The notes under the pieces: generated by a model
Seen by the model: the letters and a program-made list of their open reading frames with translations, nothing else
Database searches by the model: none
Told to the model about the DNA's origin: nothing
Part shown: positions 28,500 through 36,545 of the stretch, one piece after another
Numbering within the stretch: the first letter of the stretch is position 1
How the letters are laid out: every line of letters starts with the position of its first letter
DNA from: Planomicrobium sp. CPCC 101110
GTDB taxonomy: Bacteria > Bacillota > Bacilli > Bacillales_A > Planococcaceae
NCBI RefSeq assembly: GCF_007859395.1
Contig: NZ_VOHD01000006.1
Location: 682,001 to 746,000, forward strand
DNA length: 64,000 bases
Direction: 5' to 3'
Translations under genes and position numbers: made by a program

Positions 28500-29873
28500 C
28501 TATTGCAGCCAATCCTTAAAAAACTCACTATGATTTTCTCCGAAATACTCGTTGAAAAACTCTTTAAACGTTTCAGTGTCTACATTCTGGAATTGAAATT
28601 CCTTGTAGTAGGCCGCTAAAAACCGGAAAGCTTCTTCTTCTCCGCCCCGCCCGTTAAAGAAATCCCTTAGGATAAGCGGCGTTTTCCCGTAAATCGTGGC
28701 GTAATATTCCGTTTCTTCATATTCATCCATCGGAAGATTGCTGTACTTATTGGTGTCATAGTATTCCGCCATGAGCGCAGCTGATTCAAAACCATATGCC
28801 TCGCTATCATATCGGTCCCCCAAAAAAAGGGACGCTGCATATTCGGTAATGCTTTCATCAACCCACGCATGGTCAAAAGGATCGTTTGCCACGAGGAAAT
28901 AAAACCATTGATGGGCGATTTCATGGACAAGCACGCTTTCTAAATTTTCTTTGTCAGATGCGACTTCTATGGCATTCGGGTATTCCATATTACCGTCATT
29001 GGCGATGATGTCCAGCTCCTGAAATGGATTGTCCCCTATTTTTTCCTCAAAATAACTATATGCATCGACCGCCAGCTCTGCAGTTTCTTCGGTCGCATCC
29101 GATCCAACCGGCAAAAACATCCGCAATGCCGTACCGTTCGCATGTCTCGTTTCAGTGGTCCATTCTTCCGGTTCCATGAATGCCATGTAAAAATCTTTGA
29201 TGTTTTCGCCTTCAACTGCTCCCGATGAACTTGGAGCAATTTCGCCATCGCTTGCTGAACTTGCCACAAGAAATTTGCGGGGAAGTTCATATTCCACTCT
29301 ATAGTCGCTATATGGCGTATGATAAGATTCCCCTTTTGGGTCGAAGTCTTCAATAGCCCAGCCATCTTGATAAAATGCGAGCATGGGATACCATTGCGCC
29401 AAATAATAATTATTTCCGTCCCGGGATAGGCGCATTCCATCTTCTGACAGGGACATTGTATAGTCTATCTTCAACCGCTTCTTCTCTCCCGGCTGCAATT
29501 CTTCCCCCAGCTGGACCAGCAGCTCGTTGTTCGCCAACTCGTACCGGAGTGTTCCATCCTCGTCTTCTATCGAGGAAATAGCGGAGTCTGCCGGGTCTTG
29601 TATGAGTTCCGGCAGCACTTCCTCATCGTTGGCGTTCGGAATAAAATAAAACCCTATTGTTTCCCATGCGTCTCCCGAATGGTTCACCACGTCGATTTCA
29701 GCACTGATGTGGAATTCATCTCCCTCATCCAGCCTTACTTGCAGCCTATAAGAAGCGCTTGCTTCCGGGTCCAGCTCCCCATCTTTTTTCAGTTGCGACA
29801 GCTTCAAGGCCAGTACGCTAACAGCAGCAACGATAACTGCAATTCCAATCAGCCAAATTTTCTTCCTGGTCAT
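28500..29873 (-). CDS. Membrane-anchored M1 family metallopeptidase
   Basis: A 457-residue zinc peptidase of the aminopeptidase N (M1) family. An N-terminal uncleaved anchor (about 5-25) is followed by a beta-sandwich domain, then the catalytic domain with GNMEYPN (counterpart of GAMEN), the zinc motif HEIAHQW and the distal glutamate in WVDESITEYAA. It is short for M1 proteins, lacking the long helical C-terminal domain. The active site would face outside the cell. GGAGGGATG precedes the start. Its substrates are unknown. Confidence 0.87.
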   Translation of the reverse strand: MTRKKIWLIGIAVIVAAVSVLALKLSQLKKDGELDPEASASYRLQVRLDEGDEFHISAEIDVVNHSGDAWETIGFYFIPNANDEEVLPELIQDPADSAISSIEDEDGTLRYELANNELLVQLGEELQPGEKKRLKIDYTMSLSEDGMRLSRDGNNYYLAQWYPMLAFYQDGWAIEDFDPKGESYHTPYSDYRVEYELPRKFLVASSASDGEIAPSSSGAVEGENIKDFYMAFMEPEEWTTETRHANGTALRMFLPVGSDATEETAELAVDAYSYFEEKIGDNPFQELDIIANDGNMEYPNAIEVASDKENLESVLVHEIAHQWFYFLVANDPFDHAWVDESITEYAASLFLGDRYDSEAYGFESAALMAEYYDTNKYSNLPMDEYEETEYYATIYGKTPLILRDFFNGRGGEEEAFRFLAAYYKEFQFQNVDTETFKEFFNEYFGENHSEFFKDWLQ

Positions 29874-30002
29874 TTTTCATCCCTCCTTGCTGTAACTTTC
29901 TTAGTCTTATTGTATCAGCAAATCTTATCCAAATATTACCTGGAAACGATTCAGTCCACAATATTCTTTGGCCTGTTTAATTTCTTTTGCAAAAGTTCTT
30001 TT

Positions 30003-30032
30003 TTAACACTGCACAACAGCCTGTGGTATTAT
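30003..30032 (+). promoter_or_regulatory. Promoter of queCDE
   Basis: TTAACA (30003-30008), an 18-base spacer and TATTAT (30027-30032). Transcription would begin near 30040, about ten bases before the riboswitch. Confidence 0.65.
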
Positions 30033-30049
30033 GGACAGTGTTCGAAAAA

Positions 30050-30087
30050 AAGAGGTTCGCAAACTCCCTCTCAAAAAAACTAAGGAG
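30050..30087 (+). ncRNA. PreQ1-I riboswitch
   Basis: The sequence contains AGAGGTTCGC, CCCTCT and AAAAAAACTAAGGAG in the order and spacing of the preQ1 class I aptamer. P1 pairs AGAGG (30051-30055) with CCTCT (30067-30071), and the A-rich tail with CTAAGG would dock into the loop as the pseudoknot. The tail includes the queC Shine-Dalgarno AAGGAG, and no terminator lies between it and the start codon. Ligand binding would therefore hide the ribosome site. It represses queuosine precursor synthesis when preQ1 is plentiful. Confidence 0.93.
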
Positions 30088-30096
30088 TCAGATAAT

Positions 30097-30762
30097 ATGA
30101 AAAACGAGAAAGCGGTTGTCGTATTCAGCGGCGGCCAAGACAGCACGACATGCCTTTTTTGGGCATTGCAAAATTTCGGCGAAGTTGCGACAGTGACATT
30201 CGACTATGGCCAACGCCATTCGGCTGAAATTGAAGTAGCACGGAAAATCGCCGATGAACTTGGAGTGAAATTTAAAGTATTGGATATGACGTTGATCAAC
30301 CAACTGTCTGCCAATGCGCTAACGCGAGATGATATCGACATCACAGCTGAAGAAGGCGAACTGCCTTCCACTTTCGTTCCAGGACGCAATTTGCTGTTTC
30401 TGTCCTTTGCGGCGGTTTATGCGGATGCCATCGGGTCGCGCCATCTGATCACAGGCGTCAGTGAGACCGATTTCAGCGGCTATCCGGATTGCCGCGACAC
30501 GTTTATCCGTTCATTGAACGTATCGTTGAACTTGGCAATGGACAAGCAATTCATCATCCATACTCCGCTTATGTGGCTGGATAAAGCAGGCGTCTGGGAA
30601 TTGTCCGACGAGCTCGGCGCTTTGGAATTCGTCCAGGAAAAAACGCTGACGTGCTATGAAGGCATCCCTAGCACCGGCTGCGGCGAATGCCCTTCCTGCA
30701 AACTGCGGAACGAAGGCTTGAAAACTTATTTAGAGCAAAAAACGGCAGGTGCTGTGGAATGA
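30097..30762 (+). CDS. queC: 7-cyano-7-deazaguanine synthase QueC
   Basis: A 221-residue enzyme converting 7-carboxy-7-deazaguanine to preQ0 with ATP and ammonia. The PP-loop is [11 protein letters not shown] near residue 9. The C-terminal zinc site is CYEG plus CGECPSC near residues 190-205. The ATG at 30097 is ten bases after the riboswitch-borne AAGGAG; the longer frame from 30031 would cross the aptamer. Its stop overlaps queD. Confidence 0.97.
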   Translation: MKNEKAVVVFSGGQDSTTCLFWALQNFGEVATVTFDYGQRHSAEIEVARKIADELGVKFKVLDMTLINQLSANALTRDDIDITAEEGELPSTFVPGRNLLFLSFAAVYADAIGSRHLITGVSETDFSGYPDCRDTFIRSLNVSLNLAMDKQFIIHTPLMWLDKAGVWELSDELGALEFVQEKTLTCYEGIPSTGCGECPSCKLRNEGLKTYLEQKTAGAVE

Positions 30763-31184
30763 TGCAGCAATTTTATCCATCCGTCCCTCACCCTTACCGT
30801 TTTGAACTTAATAAAGACATGAATTTTTCCGCTGCGCATTTCATCCCAAGCGAGGAAGCAGGAAAATGCCAGGCGGTCCACGGGCATACGTACCATGTGA
30901 ATGTCACTATCGGCGGCAATGAACTCGATCCGATCGGGTTTTTGATCGATTTTAAAATCCTGAAAGATATTGTCCATAAAAAATATGACCATTCGGTTTT
31001 GAATGACCACCCGGAATTCAAAGACAAGTTTCCGACCACAGAACTTTTGGCGGAACAAATCTGGATTTCAATCCAAGCTGTACTCGACACACGCGGCAAC
31101 AAACCGAAATGCCTGCAGGTGATCGTGCGGGAAACGCCGACGAGCTATGTTGTCTACCGTCCGAGACAGGAGGATTTAGCATGA
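30759..31184 (+). CDS. queD: 6-carboxytetrahydropterin synthase QueD
   Basis: A 141-residue enzyme of the 6-pyruvoyl-tetrahydropterin synthase fold, making 6-carboxy-5,6,7,8-tetrahydropterin in queuosine synthesis. Zinc histidines are in FSAAHF near residue 27 and HGHTYHVNV near 42-47; the catalytic cysteine is in GKCQAVHG. Adjacent ATG codons at 30759 and 30762 overlap the queC stop, showing coupling. [12 protein letters not shown] segment near the C-terminus supplies the purine-binding glutamate. Confidence 0.95.
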   Translation: MMQQFYPSVPHPYRFELNKDMNFSAAHFIPSEEAGKCQAVHGHTYHVNVTIGGNELDPIGFLIDFKILKDIVHKKYDHSVLNDHPEFKDKFPTTELLAEQIWISIQAVLDTRGNKPKCLQVIVRETPTSYVVYRPRQEDLA

Positions 31185-31888
31185 AGATTCCTGTAATGGA
31201 AGTGTTCGGTCCGACAATCCAGGGAGAAGGCATGATCATGGGGCAAAAGACGATGTTTGTCCGCACTGCGGGCTGTGATTATTCGTGCGCTTGGTGCGAC
31301 TCCAGCTTTACATGGGACGGCACCGGAAAAAGCGTTTCAAAAAAGCCGCATGAAATCATTGAAGAACTGCGGCAAATCGGCGGAGAAGCTTTTTCCCATG
31401 TGACGATTTCCGGCGGCAATCCAGCCCTTCATAAAGGAATCGGCGAACTGGTCGATTTATGCCATGAGAATGGCTGGAAAGTTGCAGTTGAAACGCAAGG
31501 TTCCATGTGGCAGGATTGGCTTCGCAGCGTCGATGATATTACGCTGTCGCCCAAACCCCCTAGTTCCGGCATGAAAACCGATTTTGGCAAACTGGATGCA
31601 ATCATGGAAAAATTGGCTGAAAGCAACGCCAGTTTGAAAGTCGTCGTTTTTGATGAAGAAGATTTCAAGTATGCCGAAGATGTCCATTTGCGCTATCCTC
31701 GGGTTCCTTTCTTCTTGCAGACAGGAAACAGCGATACTGTAACAACTGACGATTCCAGGCTTGTAAGAGATTTGCTGGAGCGCTATGAATGGTTGATTGA
31801 CCATTCCGTCCGCTCCCCGATCATGAACGATGCCAAAGTTTTGCCGCAGCTTCATACACTTGTATGGGGAAACAAACGCGGTGTATAA
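31181..31888 (+). CDS. queE: 7-carboxy-7-deazaguanine synthase QueE
   Basis: A 235-residue radical SAM enzyme that contracts the QueD product to 7-carboxy-7-deazaguanine. The iron-sulfur motif is CDYSCAWCDSSF (CxxxCxxC) near residue 30. SAM-binding glycines are in TISGGNPALH near 80. The ATG overlaps the queD stop in an ATGA, and AGGAGG precedes it. queF is not in the window, so the last step would be encoded elsewhere. Confidence 0.95.
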   Translation: MKIPVMEVFGPTIQGEGMIMGQKTMFVRTAGCDYSCAWCDSSFTWDGTGKSVSKKPHEIIEELRQIGGEAFSHVTISGGNPALHKGIGELVDLCHENGWKVAVETQGSMWQDWLRSVDDITLSPKPPSSGMKTDFGKLDAIMEKLAESNASLKVVVFDEEDFKYAEDVHLRYPRVPFFLQTGNSDTVTTDDSRLVRDLLERYEWLIDHSVRSPIMNDAKVLPQLHTLVWGNKRGV

Positions 31889-31926
31889 AAAAGGATGAAA
31901 GGCCATCTGCCTTTCATCCTTTTTTG
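31887..31926 (+). terminator. Terminator of queCDE
   Basis: AAAAAAGGATGAAAGG and CCTTTCATCCTTTTTT form a long stem directly after the queE stop. The downstream minus-strand gene ends inside it. Confidence 0.9.
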
Positions 31927-32129
31927 CTGTCTTCTTTCTTCAAACTGTTGATGGCTGCCATAAAACTCCCATAAGTCGAGGAACCATATTGATTCCGGTT
32001 ATTCTTAAAGAATGTTTTTAACATGTAATTTTCTGCTTGTTTCAAATTGCAGTTTCTGGAGTCCATAACCAGCGACAAATACGAGCGGAAATAATCCGGT
32101 TTTAAATTCCCCCCATGATTGACGGTCAT
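31914..32129 (-). CDS. Small conserved-looking protein, unknown function
   Basis: A 71-residue soluble protein I do not recognise. It has an aromatic first half (LKPDYFRSYLSLVMDSRNC), a central NYMLKTFFKNN, and a basic end (LKKEDSKKG). The ATG has GGGGAG eight bases upstream, and codon use is like its neighbours, so I think it is real. Its last codons lie in the stem of the queE terminator. It is downstream of the ArsO-like gene by 15 bases in the same direction and could belong to that transcript. Confidence 0.6.
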   Translation of the reverse strand: MTVNHGGNLKPDYFRSYLSLVMDSRNCNLKQAENYMLKTFFKNNRNQYGSSTYGSFMAAINSLKKEDSKKG

Positions 32130-32144
32130 CGCTATGTCTCCCCT

Positions 32145-33488
32145 TTAGCAGCAAAGTGCCGGCGAGCTTCCGGCTTTGGTTTTCAAGTTTATGCTGCAGA
32201 CCCCGGTTTCAGGCAATTCCAACCGAACTTCTTGTGCCCCGGCCGCATCCCCTGTCAAATGGGCAACAACCGAGCGGACCTGTTCATAACCGGTCGCCAA
32301 CAAAAAGGTTGGAGCCCGCCCATAGCTTTTCATGCCGACAATATAAAAATCCTTCTCCGGCTGCCTTAATTCCGCTTCACCGTGCGGCCGGACCGTGCCG
32401 CAGCTGTGAAGGTTCGGATCAATAAGGGGGGCTATCGCTTGGACGCTTTCAGTTGCCGGATCGATAGCCAGTCGGATTTCCGACAGGAATGAGAAATCCG
32501 GCCGGCTGCCGGCATTGACAACGAGCTGGTCCAATCCTTCAATGGAGTGGGGCTTTCCATTCCATTCACCGGACAGTGTAAGGAGGCTATCATTCTTTTC
32601 AATAGCGTGAATGCGGTATGGGGCCATCGCTTTTACGGCACCTGAATCGACTAATTGATGAATCCGGGAACCAAGTTGCCCTCTCGCTTCAAGTGCGTCC
32701 TTTTCTTCCCCACCATACGCATCTTCCACTCTTTCTTTCCGGAGGATCCAGGTTATTTCGGCAGTCGTCTCGGCTAGATCCAGTATTGTATTGATCGCTG
32801 AATGCCCGCCTCCTATAACCCCTACGCGCTTTCCATCGAAAATCCTCCGGTCTTTTCCGGCAATGTCCGGGATTCTATAATAAATGCGGTCAGCAGAAGC
32901 TGTTTCCTTCCGCGTCCAGACTCCGGCTGAATGGGCAGGATTCGGCTGTCCCCAAGTACCGGTTGCATCGATGACAGCTCTCGCTTCTATTTGTCCGGTC
33001 TCTCCGTCCCGGTTTTCCACATTGAGCACGAACGGCTTTTCCTCGCGGCGTGCCGTCTTCATTTTATCCAGCCCTTTTCTATATACAGCTGATACCTTTG
33101 TCTTCAACCGGATATGGGGTCTGATTTCCGGGAGCGCAGCCAACTTTGCCAGATAACCTTCGACCAGCTCCTTGCCAGTCGGCAATTCTTCATCAGAAGG
33201 TGCGGCCCATCCGGCTCCTTCCAATAAGCTTCTCGCCTCTTGGTCTATATTGTATCTCCACGGGGAGAACAAGCGGACATGGCCCCATTGCAGCACATGA
33301 TCTCCTGCCTGTCCACCGGCTTCCAGCACAACAAATCGTTCGCCGGCTTTCGCCAAATGGGCTGCAGCAGCCAATCCGACCGGACCCGCTCCTATGATGG
33401 CGATAGGGAGCATTGCAGACTTCTTTTCCGGAAAATTCCATTGAACGGGAACAGGTTTAGCCGAGCAGCATGAAGATTGATTGATCAT
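32145..33488 (-). CDS. ArsO-like FAD/NADPH-dependent monooxygenase
   Basis: A 447-residue flavoprotein of the FMO/CzcO type. The FAD motif GAGPVGLAAAAHL starts near residue 33, the WGHVRLFSPWRYN segment follows near 68, an ATGTWGQPNP motif lies mid-protein, and the NADPH motif is VIGGGHSAINT near 225. Both ends carry vicinal cysteines: SSCC near residue 7 and CC at the very C-terminus, plus ETGVC. This layout recalls the ArsO flavoproteins of arsenic operons. The neighbours (MarR regulator, ArsN-like acetyltransferase) support a role in detoxification, which is inferred. AGGAGGAG precedes the ATG. Confidence 0.8.
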   Translation of the reverse strand: MINQSSCCSAKPVPVQWNFPEKKSAMLPIAIIGAGPVGLAAAAHLAKAGERFVVLEAGGQAGDHVLQWGHVRLFSPWRYNIDQEARSLLEGAGWAAPSDEELPTGKELVEGYLAKLAALPEIRPHIRLKTKVSAVYRKGLDKMKTARREEKPFVLNVENRDGETGQIEARAVIDATGTWGQPNPAHSAGVWTRKETASADRIYYRIPDIAGKDRRIFDGKRVGVIGGGHSAINTILDLAETTAEITWILRKERVEDAYGGEEKDALEARGQLGSRIHQLVDSGAVKAMAPYRIHAIEKNDSLLTLSGEWNGKPHSIEGLDQLVVNAGSRPDFSFLSEIRLAIDPATESVQAIAPLIDPNLHSCGTVRPHGEAELRQPEKDFYIVGMKSYGRAPTFLLATGYEQVRSVVAHLTGDAAGAQEVRLELPETGVCSINLKTKAGSSPALCC

Positions 33489-33511
33489 TTCTACTTCTCC
33501 TCCTCTAACTA

Positions 33512-33527
33512 GTTGATTTTTGCAAGT
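33512..33527 (-). promoter_or_regulatory. Operator-like site upstream of the ArsO-like gene
   Basis: On the minus strand ACTTGCAAAAATCAAC. It matches the palindromic site at 34013-34028 in 11 of 16 positions, differing in the four central bases and one arm base. It lies between the MarR stop and the flavoprotein start. Confidence 0.5.
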
Positions 33528-33530
33528 ATT

Positions 33531-33980
33531 TTATTTCAATATCGGTTTACAGCACACCACTGATTTTGCCATTGCTTCGTTCAACACTCTCATTGAATGT
33601 AAAACCGTTTCTTGTTCGAATGGGCTGAGATGGGAGAAAATTTCATCCAGATGCTGTTCCATGCTTTCATTGACTGCCCCTGCTACAAATTTCCCTTCTG
33701 TTGTCAGCGTCAATAGAAAGATCCGCTTATCAGAGGAAGACGGCGTTTTTTGGACCAGATTCATTTTGGCCAGCGTCTGGATCTGCCGGCTGAATGTTGA
33801 AATATCGATGCCTAGAGTTTCCGCCACTTCTTGCATTGAAGGGGATGGGCGCTTGTCGATTTCATACAGGATGTGGCTTTGGACAAGCGTAATTTCCAGC
33901 CCGCCTACCATACAGCTGTTTTTGTTGAGCAATCCAAACCGTTTCATCATGGTTTGAAAAATTTCTCTTTTCGATTCCAT
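33531..33980 (-). CDS. MarR family transcriptional regulator
   Basis: A 149-residue MarR-type winged helix-turn-helix repressor. The recognition region is PSMQEVAETLGIDISTFSRQ and the wing is KMNLVQKTPSSSDKRIFLLTLT. Cysteines occur at NSCMVGG near residue 22 and as a vicinal pair SVVCCKPILK at the C-terminus, suggesting a thiol- or metalloid-responsive sensor. The start at 33980 follows GAGGTG. It is divergent from the ArsN-like gene and 42 bases upstream of the flavoprotein gene. Confidence 0.85.
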   Translation of the reverse strand: MESKREIFQTMMKRFGLLNKNSCMVGGLEITLVQSHILYEIDKRPSPSMQEVAETLGIDISTFSRQIQTLAKMNLVQKTPSSSDKRIFLLTLTTEGKFVAGAVNESMEQHLDEIFSHLSPFEQETVLHSMRVLNEAMAKSVVCCKPILK

Positions 33981-34012
33981 TTCTATCACCTCACCCATAG
34001 AATAATTTAAAA

Positions 34013-34028
34013 ACTTGCATTTTGCAAC
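34013..34028. promoter_or_regulatory. Palindromic operator between marR and the acetyltransferase gene
   Basis: ACTTGCATTTTGCAAC contains TTGCA-TTT-TGCAA, a perfect dyad. It sits in the 95-base divergent gap, where a MarR dimer could repress both directions. Confidence 0.6.
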
Positions 34029-34075
34029 AATTTTATTTAAGATAATTTTAACGATCTTTATGGGGAGGTTTTGCA

Positions 34076-34573
34076 ATGGCGCACACTATCAGAACTCTGG
34101 AAGAAAAAGATTGGCCAGCAGTGAAACGGATCTACGAACAAGGAATGGAAACAAAAAACGCTACATTTGAAACCGAAGCCCCTCTTTACGGACAATGGAT
34201 CAGCCAGTCCCCTTCCTCTTGCCGGCTTGTTTTAGAAGAAGACGGGAAAATTTACGGCTGGTGCAAAATCAGCCGGGTTTCCTCTCGGAAAGTCTATTGC
34301 GGCGTAGGAGAAGTAAGCGTTTATATTGACCCTGCCAAAAAAGGGAAAGGGATTGGAACCTTGTTGCTGCAGGAAGTGATCCGACAATCCGAGAAGGAAG
34401 GATTTTGGACGCTGCAGGCGGCTATCTTCCCTGAAAACAAAGCAAGCATCCAATTGCATCTGAATAACGGCTTCCGCATCGTCGGCATACGTGAACGCAT
34501 CGGAAAACGCGACGGCGTTTGGCGGGATAATGTCTTTTTGGAGAGGCGCAGCAAGACAGTCGGAGTGGATTGA
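34076..34573 (+). CDS. ArsN/phosphinothricin-type N-acetyltransferase
   Basis: A 165-residue GNAT enzyme of the phosphinothricin/arsinothricin acetyltransferase group. The N-terminus IRTLEEKDWPAVKRIYEQGM and TKNATFETEAP are typical. The acetyl-CoA loop is VYIDPAKKGKGIGTLLL near residue 85, and the family end AAIFPENKASIQLHLNNGF then GVWRDNVFLER is well matched. ArsN1 enzymes detoxify the organoarsenical arsinothricin; related PAT enzymes acetylate phosphinothricin. Which is the substrate here cannot be told from sequence. GGGGAGG precedes the ATG. Confidence 0.86.
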   Translation: MAHTIRTLEEKDWPAVKRIYEQGMETKNATFETEAPLYGQWISQSPSSCRLVLEEDGKIYGWCKISRVSSRKVYCGVGEVSVYIDPAKKGKGIGTLLLQEVIRQSEKEGFWTLQAAIFPENKASIQLHLNNGFRIVGIRERIGKRDGVWRDNVFLERRSKTVGVD

Positions 34574-34682
34574 AAGAGCGGGCGGCAAAATTTTGCTGTT
34601 CACCGGTCATACCTGTTATTCCTTGAAATTTGCTGATGAGGCACAAAGCTCGTTACCTTGTCAAAAGTGCTCTAATAACACT

Positions 34683-34718
34683 AAAAAAACCATTGTTTCC
34701 GCGGAAACAATGGTTTTT
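34683..34718. terminator. Bidirectional terminator after the acetyltransferase gene
   Basis: AAAAACCATTGTTTCC and GGAAACAATGGTTTTT form a perfect 16-base stem between two convergent genes. Confidence 0.92.
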
Positions 34719-34728
34719 CAGATTCGGA

Positions 34729-35991
34729 TTAAACTCCATCAGTTGGCGGCTTTTTATTTTCCGCTTGTGATTTCGCTTCAAAACGTTCCAGCTGGCGTTT
34801 CGCAAAATCACGGCCCCCAATACCAAAGGCTACTGCAAATGCTACAGACAAACCGGCAATGATGAACAGGAATGCCGTATTGACGATGCTTGTTGCAAAG
34901 TTCAACTGGTCTAGCGTCATGAATACCGCAATAATCATGATAGCGTATTTGACGATGGCTCCGATGATGCGGTTGCCAGAAGCCTGGCTAACATAGTTCC
35001 CCAGTAAGTTTCCGCCGACCAATCCAAGGCCAAGGATGATCAAAGCGCTCAGAATATTCGGCAAGTAACTGATAACAGAAGATCCAATGTTATTCAGTAC
35101 ATCCAGTTGCAGCACGTTCAATGCTTCAACTGTAAAGAAGATGATGATCAAAGTCTGAACAACTTTCCCGACAATATTCGCCAAGTCAAATGAAGGTGCG
35201 TTAGTGCGGCTTCCAGTGTTCAAGTACTGGGAAACGTTATCGATTCCTGTACCTTTCAATAGGCTGGCTAACAGGTCTCCAACAAATTTACCGATAGCTA
35301 CCCCTACAAGAATAAGGATAATCGCTACAAAAATGTTCGGAATCATGTTCAATACTTGGTTCAGCATTGCTGTAATCGGTTGTGCAATGGTATCGATGTT
35401 CAGCGTTTCCAAAGCGATTGTAATGATCGGAATCAGAACAAGGATGAAGACCACATTTCCTAAAACATTCGCCAATGTGTATTTGTCGCTGCCCGACATG
35501 TTTTGCGGGCTTCCGCTTTTGTTCGTCAATTTGTTGAACCACTTGTCGATGTTAATGGTGGATAAAATGGTGACAACAAGATTTTTAACGAATTTTGCAA
35601 CAAAGTAGCCGATTGCGAGAATGACAATCGCTGTCAGCAGATTCGGCAGGAACGCCAGGAACTTGTTCATCATATTGGTGATTGGCGCAGCAACGGTTTC
35701 CATGCGCAGTTGATCAAGAACGCTCGGGAGGAAAAGAATAAAGACTAGGTAATAGAATATTTTCCCGATTGACTTCAGCTTGCTGTCTGCATCTCTTTCA
35801 TCAGCTGCCATATGGCCTCTGACCATGGCGCGTCTAGCACCTAACTTTCTTAATCCCTTTGTAAAGATGGCTCTGACGATGCTTGCAACGATCCATGCTA
35901 CTAACAGCAGCAAGATGGCTCCAATGACGTTCGGCAGAAAGTTCACTATGGTCGTGAACATGTCGCGAAATGCTCCTGATAATTGATTCAT
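34729..35991 (-). CDS. Repeat-built mechanosensitive-type channel protein
   Basis: A 420-residue polytopic membrane protein related to the conserved TM-helix family associated with mechanosensitive channels. Four copies of a module with an LPN or IPN kink are visible: VNFLPNVIGAILLLL (about 12), LAFLPNLLTAIVIL (about 92), LNMIPNIFVAIILIL (about 195) and ISYLPNILSALIIL (about 300). The protein ends with a pore-like helix GLSVAFAVAFGIGGRDFAK and a short basic tail. The beta-barrel vestibule domain of classical MscS is absent. The ATG follows GGAAGGGAG. Gating properties are unknown. Confidence 0.82.
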   Translation of the reverse strand: MNQLSGAFRDMFTTIVNFLPNVIGAILLLLVAWIVASIVRAIFTKGLRKLGARRAMVRGHMAADERDADSKLKSIGKIFYYLVFILFLPSVLDQLRMETVAAPITNMMNKFLAFLPNLLTAIVILAIGYFVAKFVKNLVVTILSTINIDKWFNKLTNKSGSPQNMSGSDKYTLANVLGNVVFILVLIPIITIALETLNIDTIAQPITAMLNQVLNMIPNIFVAIILILVGVAIGKFVGDLLASLLKGTGIDNVSQYLNTGSRTNAPSFDLANIVGKVVQTLIIIFFTVEALNVLQLDVLNNIGSSVISYLPNILSALIILGLGLVGGNLLGNYVSQASGNRIIGAIVKYAIMIIAVFMTLDQLNFATSIVNTAFLFIIAGLSVAFAVAFGIGGRDFAKRQLERFEAKSQAENKKPPTDGV

Positions 35992-36253
35992 CTTAAATCT
36001 CCCTTCCATTTTGGATTTGTTCACCGGTGTTACTTCAATATTCCCATATGCCCCCTTTACAAACCGCAAATATCCTTTTATTTGGACTATTCTGAATTTT
36101 AGAGGCCATGGACCCATACAGTTATACAATCCATATTGAAAACAGTGAAGGTATGTTCTCTCTTCTTCCAGTTCCGAATATTATGCTTCATGGATTTTTT
36201 TCCATTGATCCCTCAGCAAAAACTTGAACCTTCCTTGCCTGTTTCAATGCAAA
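35992..36253. other. Intergenic region upstream of the channel gene
   Basis: About 260 bases hold the presumed promoter of the minus-strand channel gene. I find no convincing -35/-10 pair, no ORF with an RBS and no structured RNA. Confidence 0.5.
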
Positions 36254-36283
36254 TAAAAAAACCGGCCAATTGGCCGGTTTCCC
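36254..36283 (-). terminator. Terminator of the small basic protein gene
   Basis: AAACCGGCC, AATT, GGCCGGTTT followed by T residues on the minus strand, immediately after the stop at 36284. Confidence 0.85.
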
Positions 36284-36469
36284 TTACACACCCATCTTGC
36301 GGCGTGTATTGCTTACTTTCTTCGTTTGCTGGCTCTTCATTTTTTTTGTTTCCTTTGATGCGTTGTTTCCGCCTTGGTTATTGGCTGCTTGGTTTTTCTT
36401 CGCTTCCAATTGGCGTTTTACCGCTTCCTGCAAACTCATTTTTTTAGGAGTTTCGTTAGATTCAGTCAT
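36284..36469 (-). CDS. Small basic protein, unknown function
   Basis: A 61-residue hydrophilic protein. The N-terminal part contains a helix (KKMSLQEAVKRQLEAKKNQA), the middle is N/G-rich, and the end is strongly basic (SQQTKKVSNTRRKMGV). The ATG has GAGGGA seven bases upstream and the gene has its own terminator, so expression is likely. I recall similar short proteins with the same C-terminal NxRRKMGV in other Firmicutes, but no function. The charged tail could bind nucleic acid; this is speculative. Confidence 0.7.
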   Translation of the reverse strand: MTESNETPKKMSLQEAVKRQLEAKKNQAANNQGGNNASKETKKMKSQQTKKVSNTRRKMGV

Positions 36470-36545
36470 TTGCCATCCCTCTTTTCTGTTAAAAATTCCA
36501 TTTCCCGGTTGCTTTATGCCTTTAGTATACCACAATTATGGGGTT

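Noticed and set aside
34491-34862. A 123-codon plus-strand frame running from the acetyltransferase into the channel gene
   Set aside because: It overlaps two well-supported genes and crosses a perfect terminator stem.
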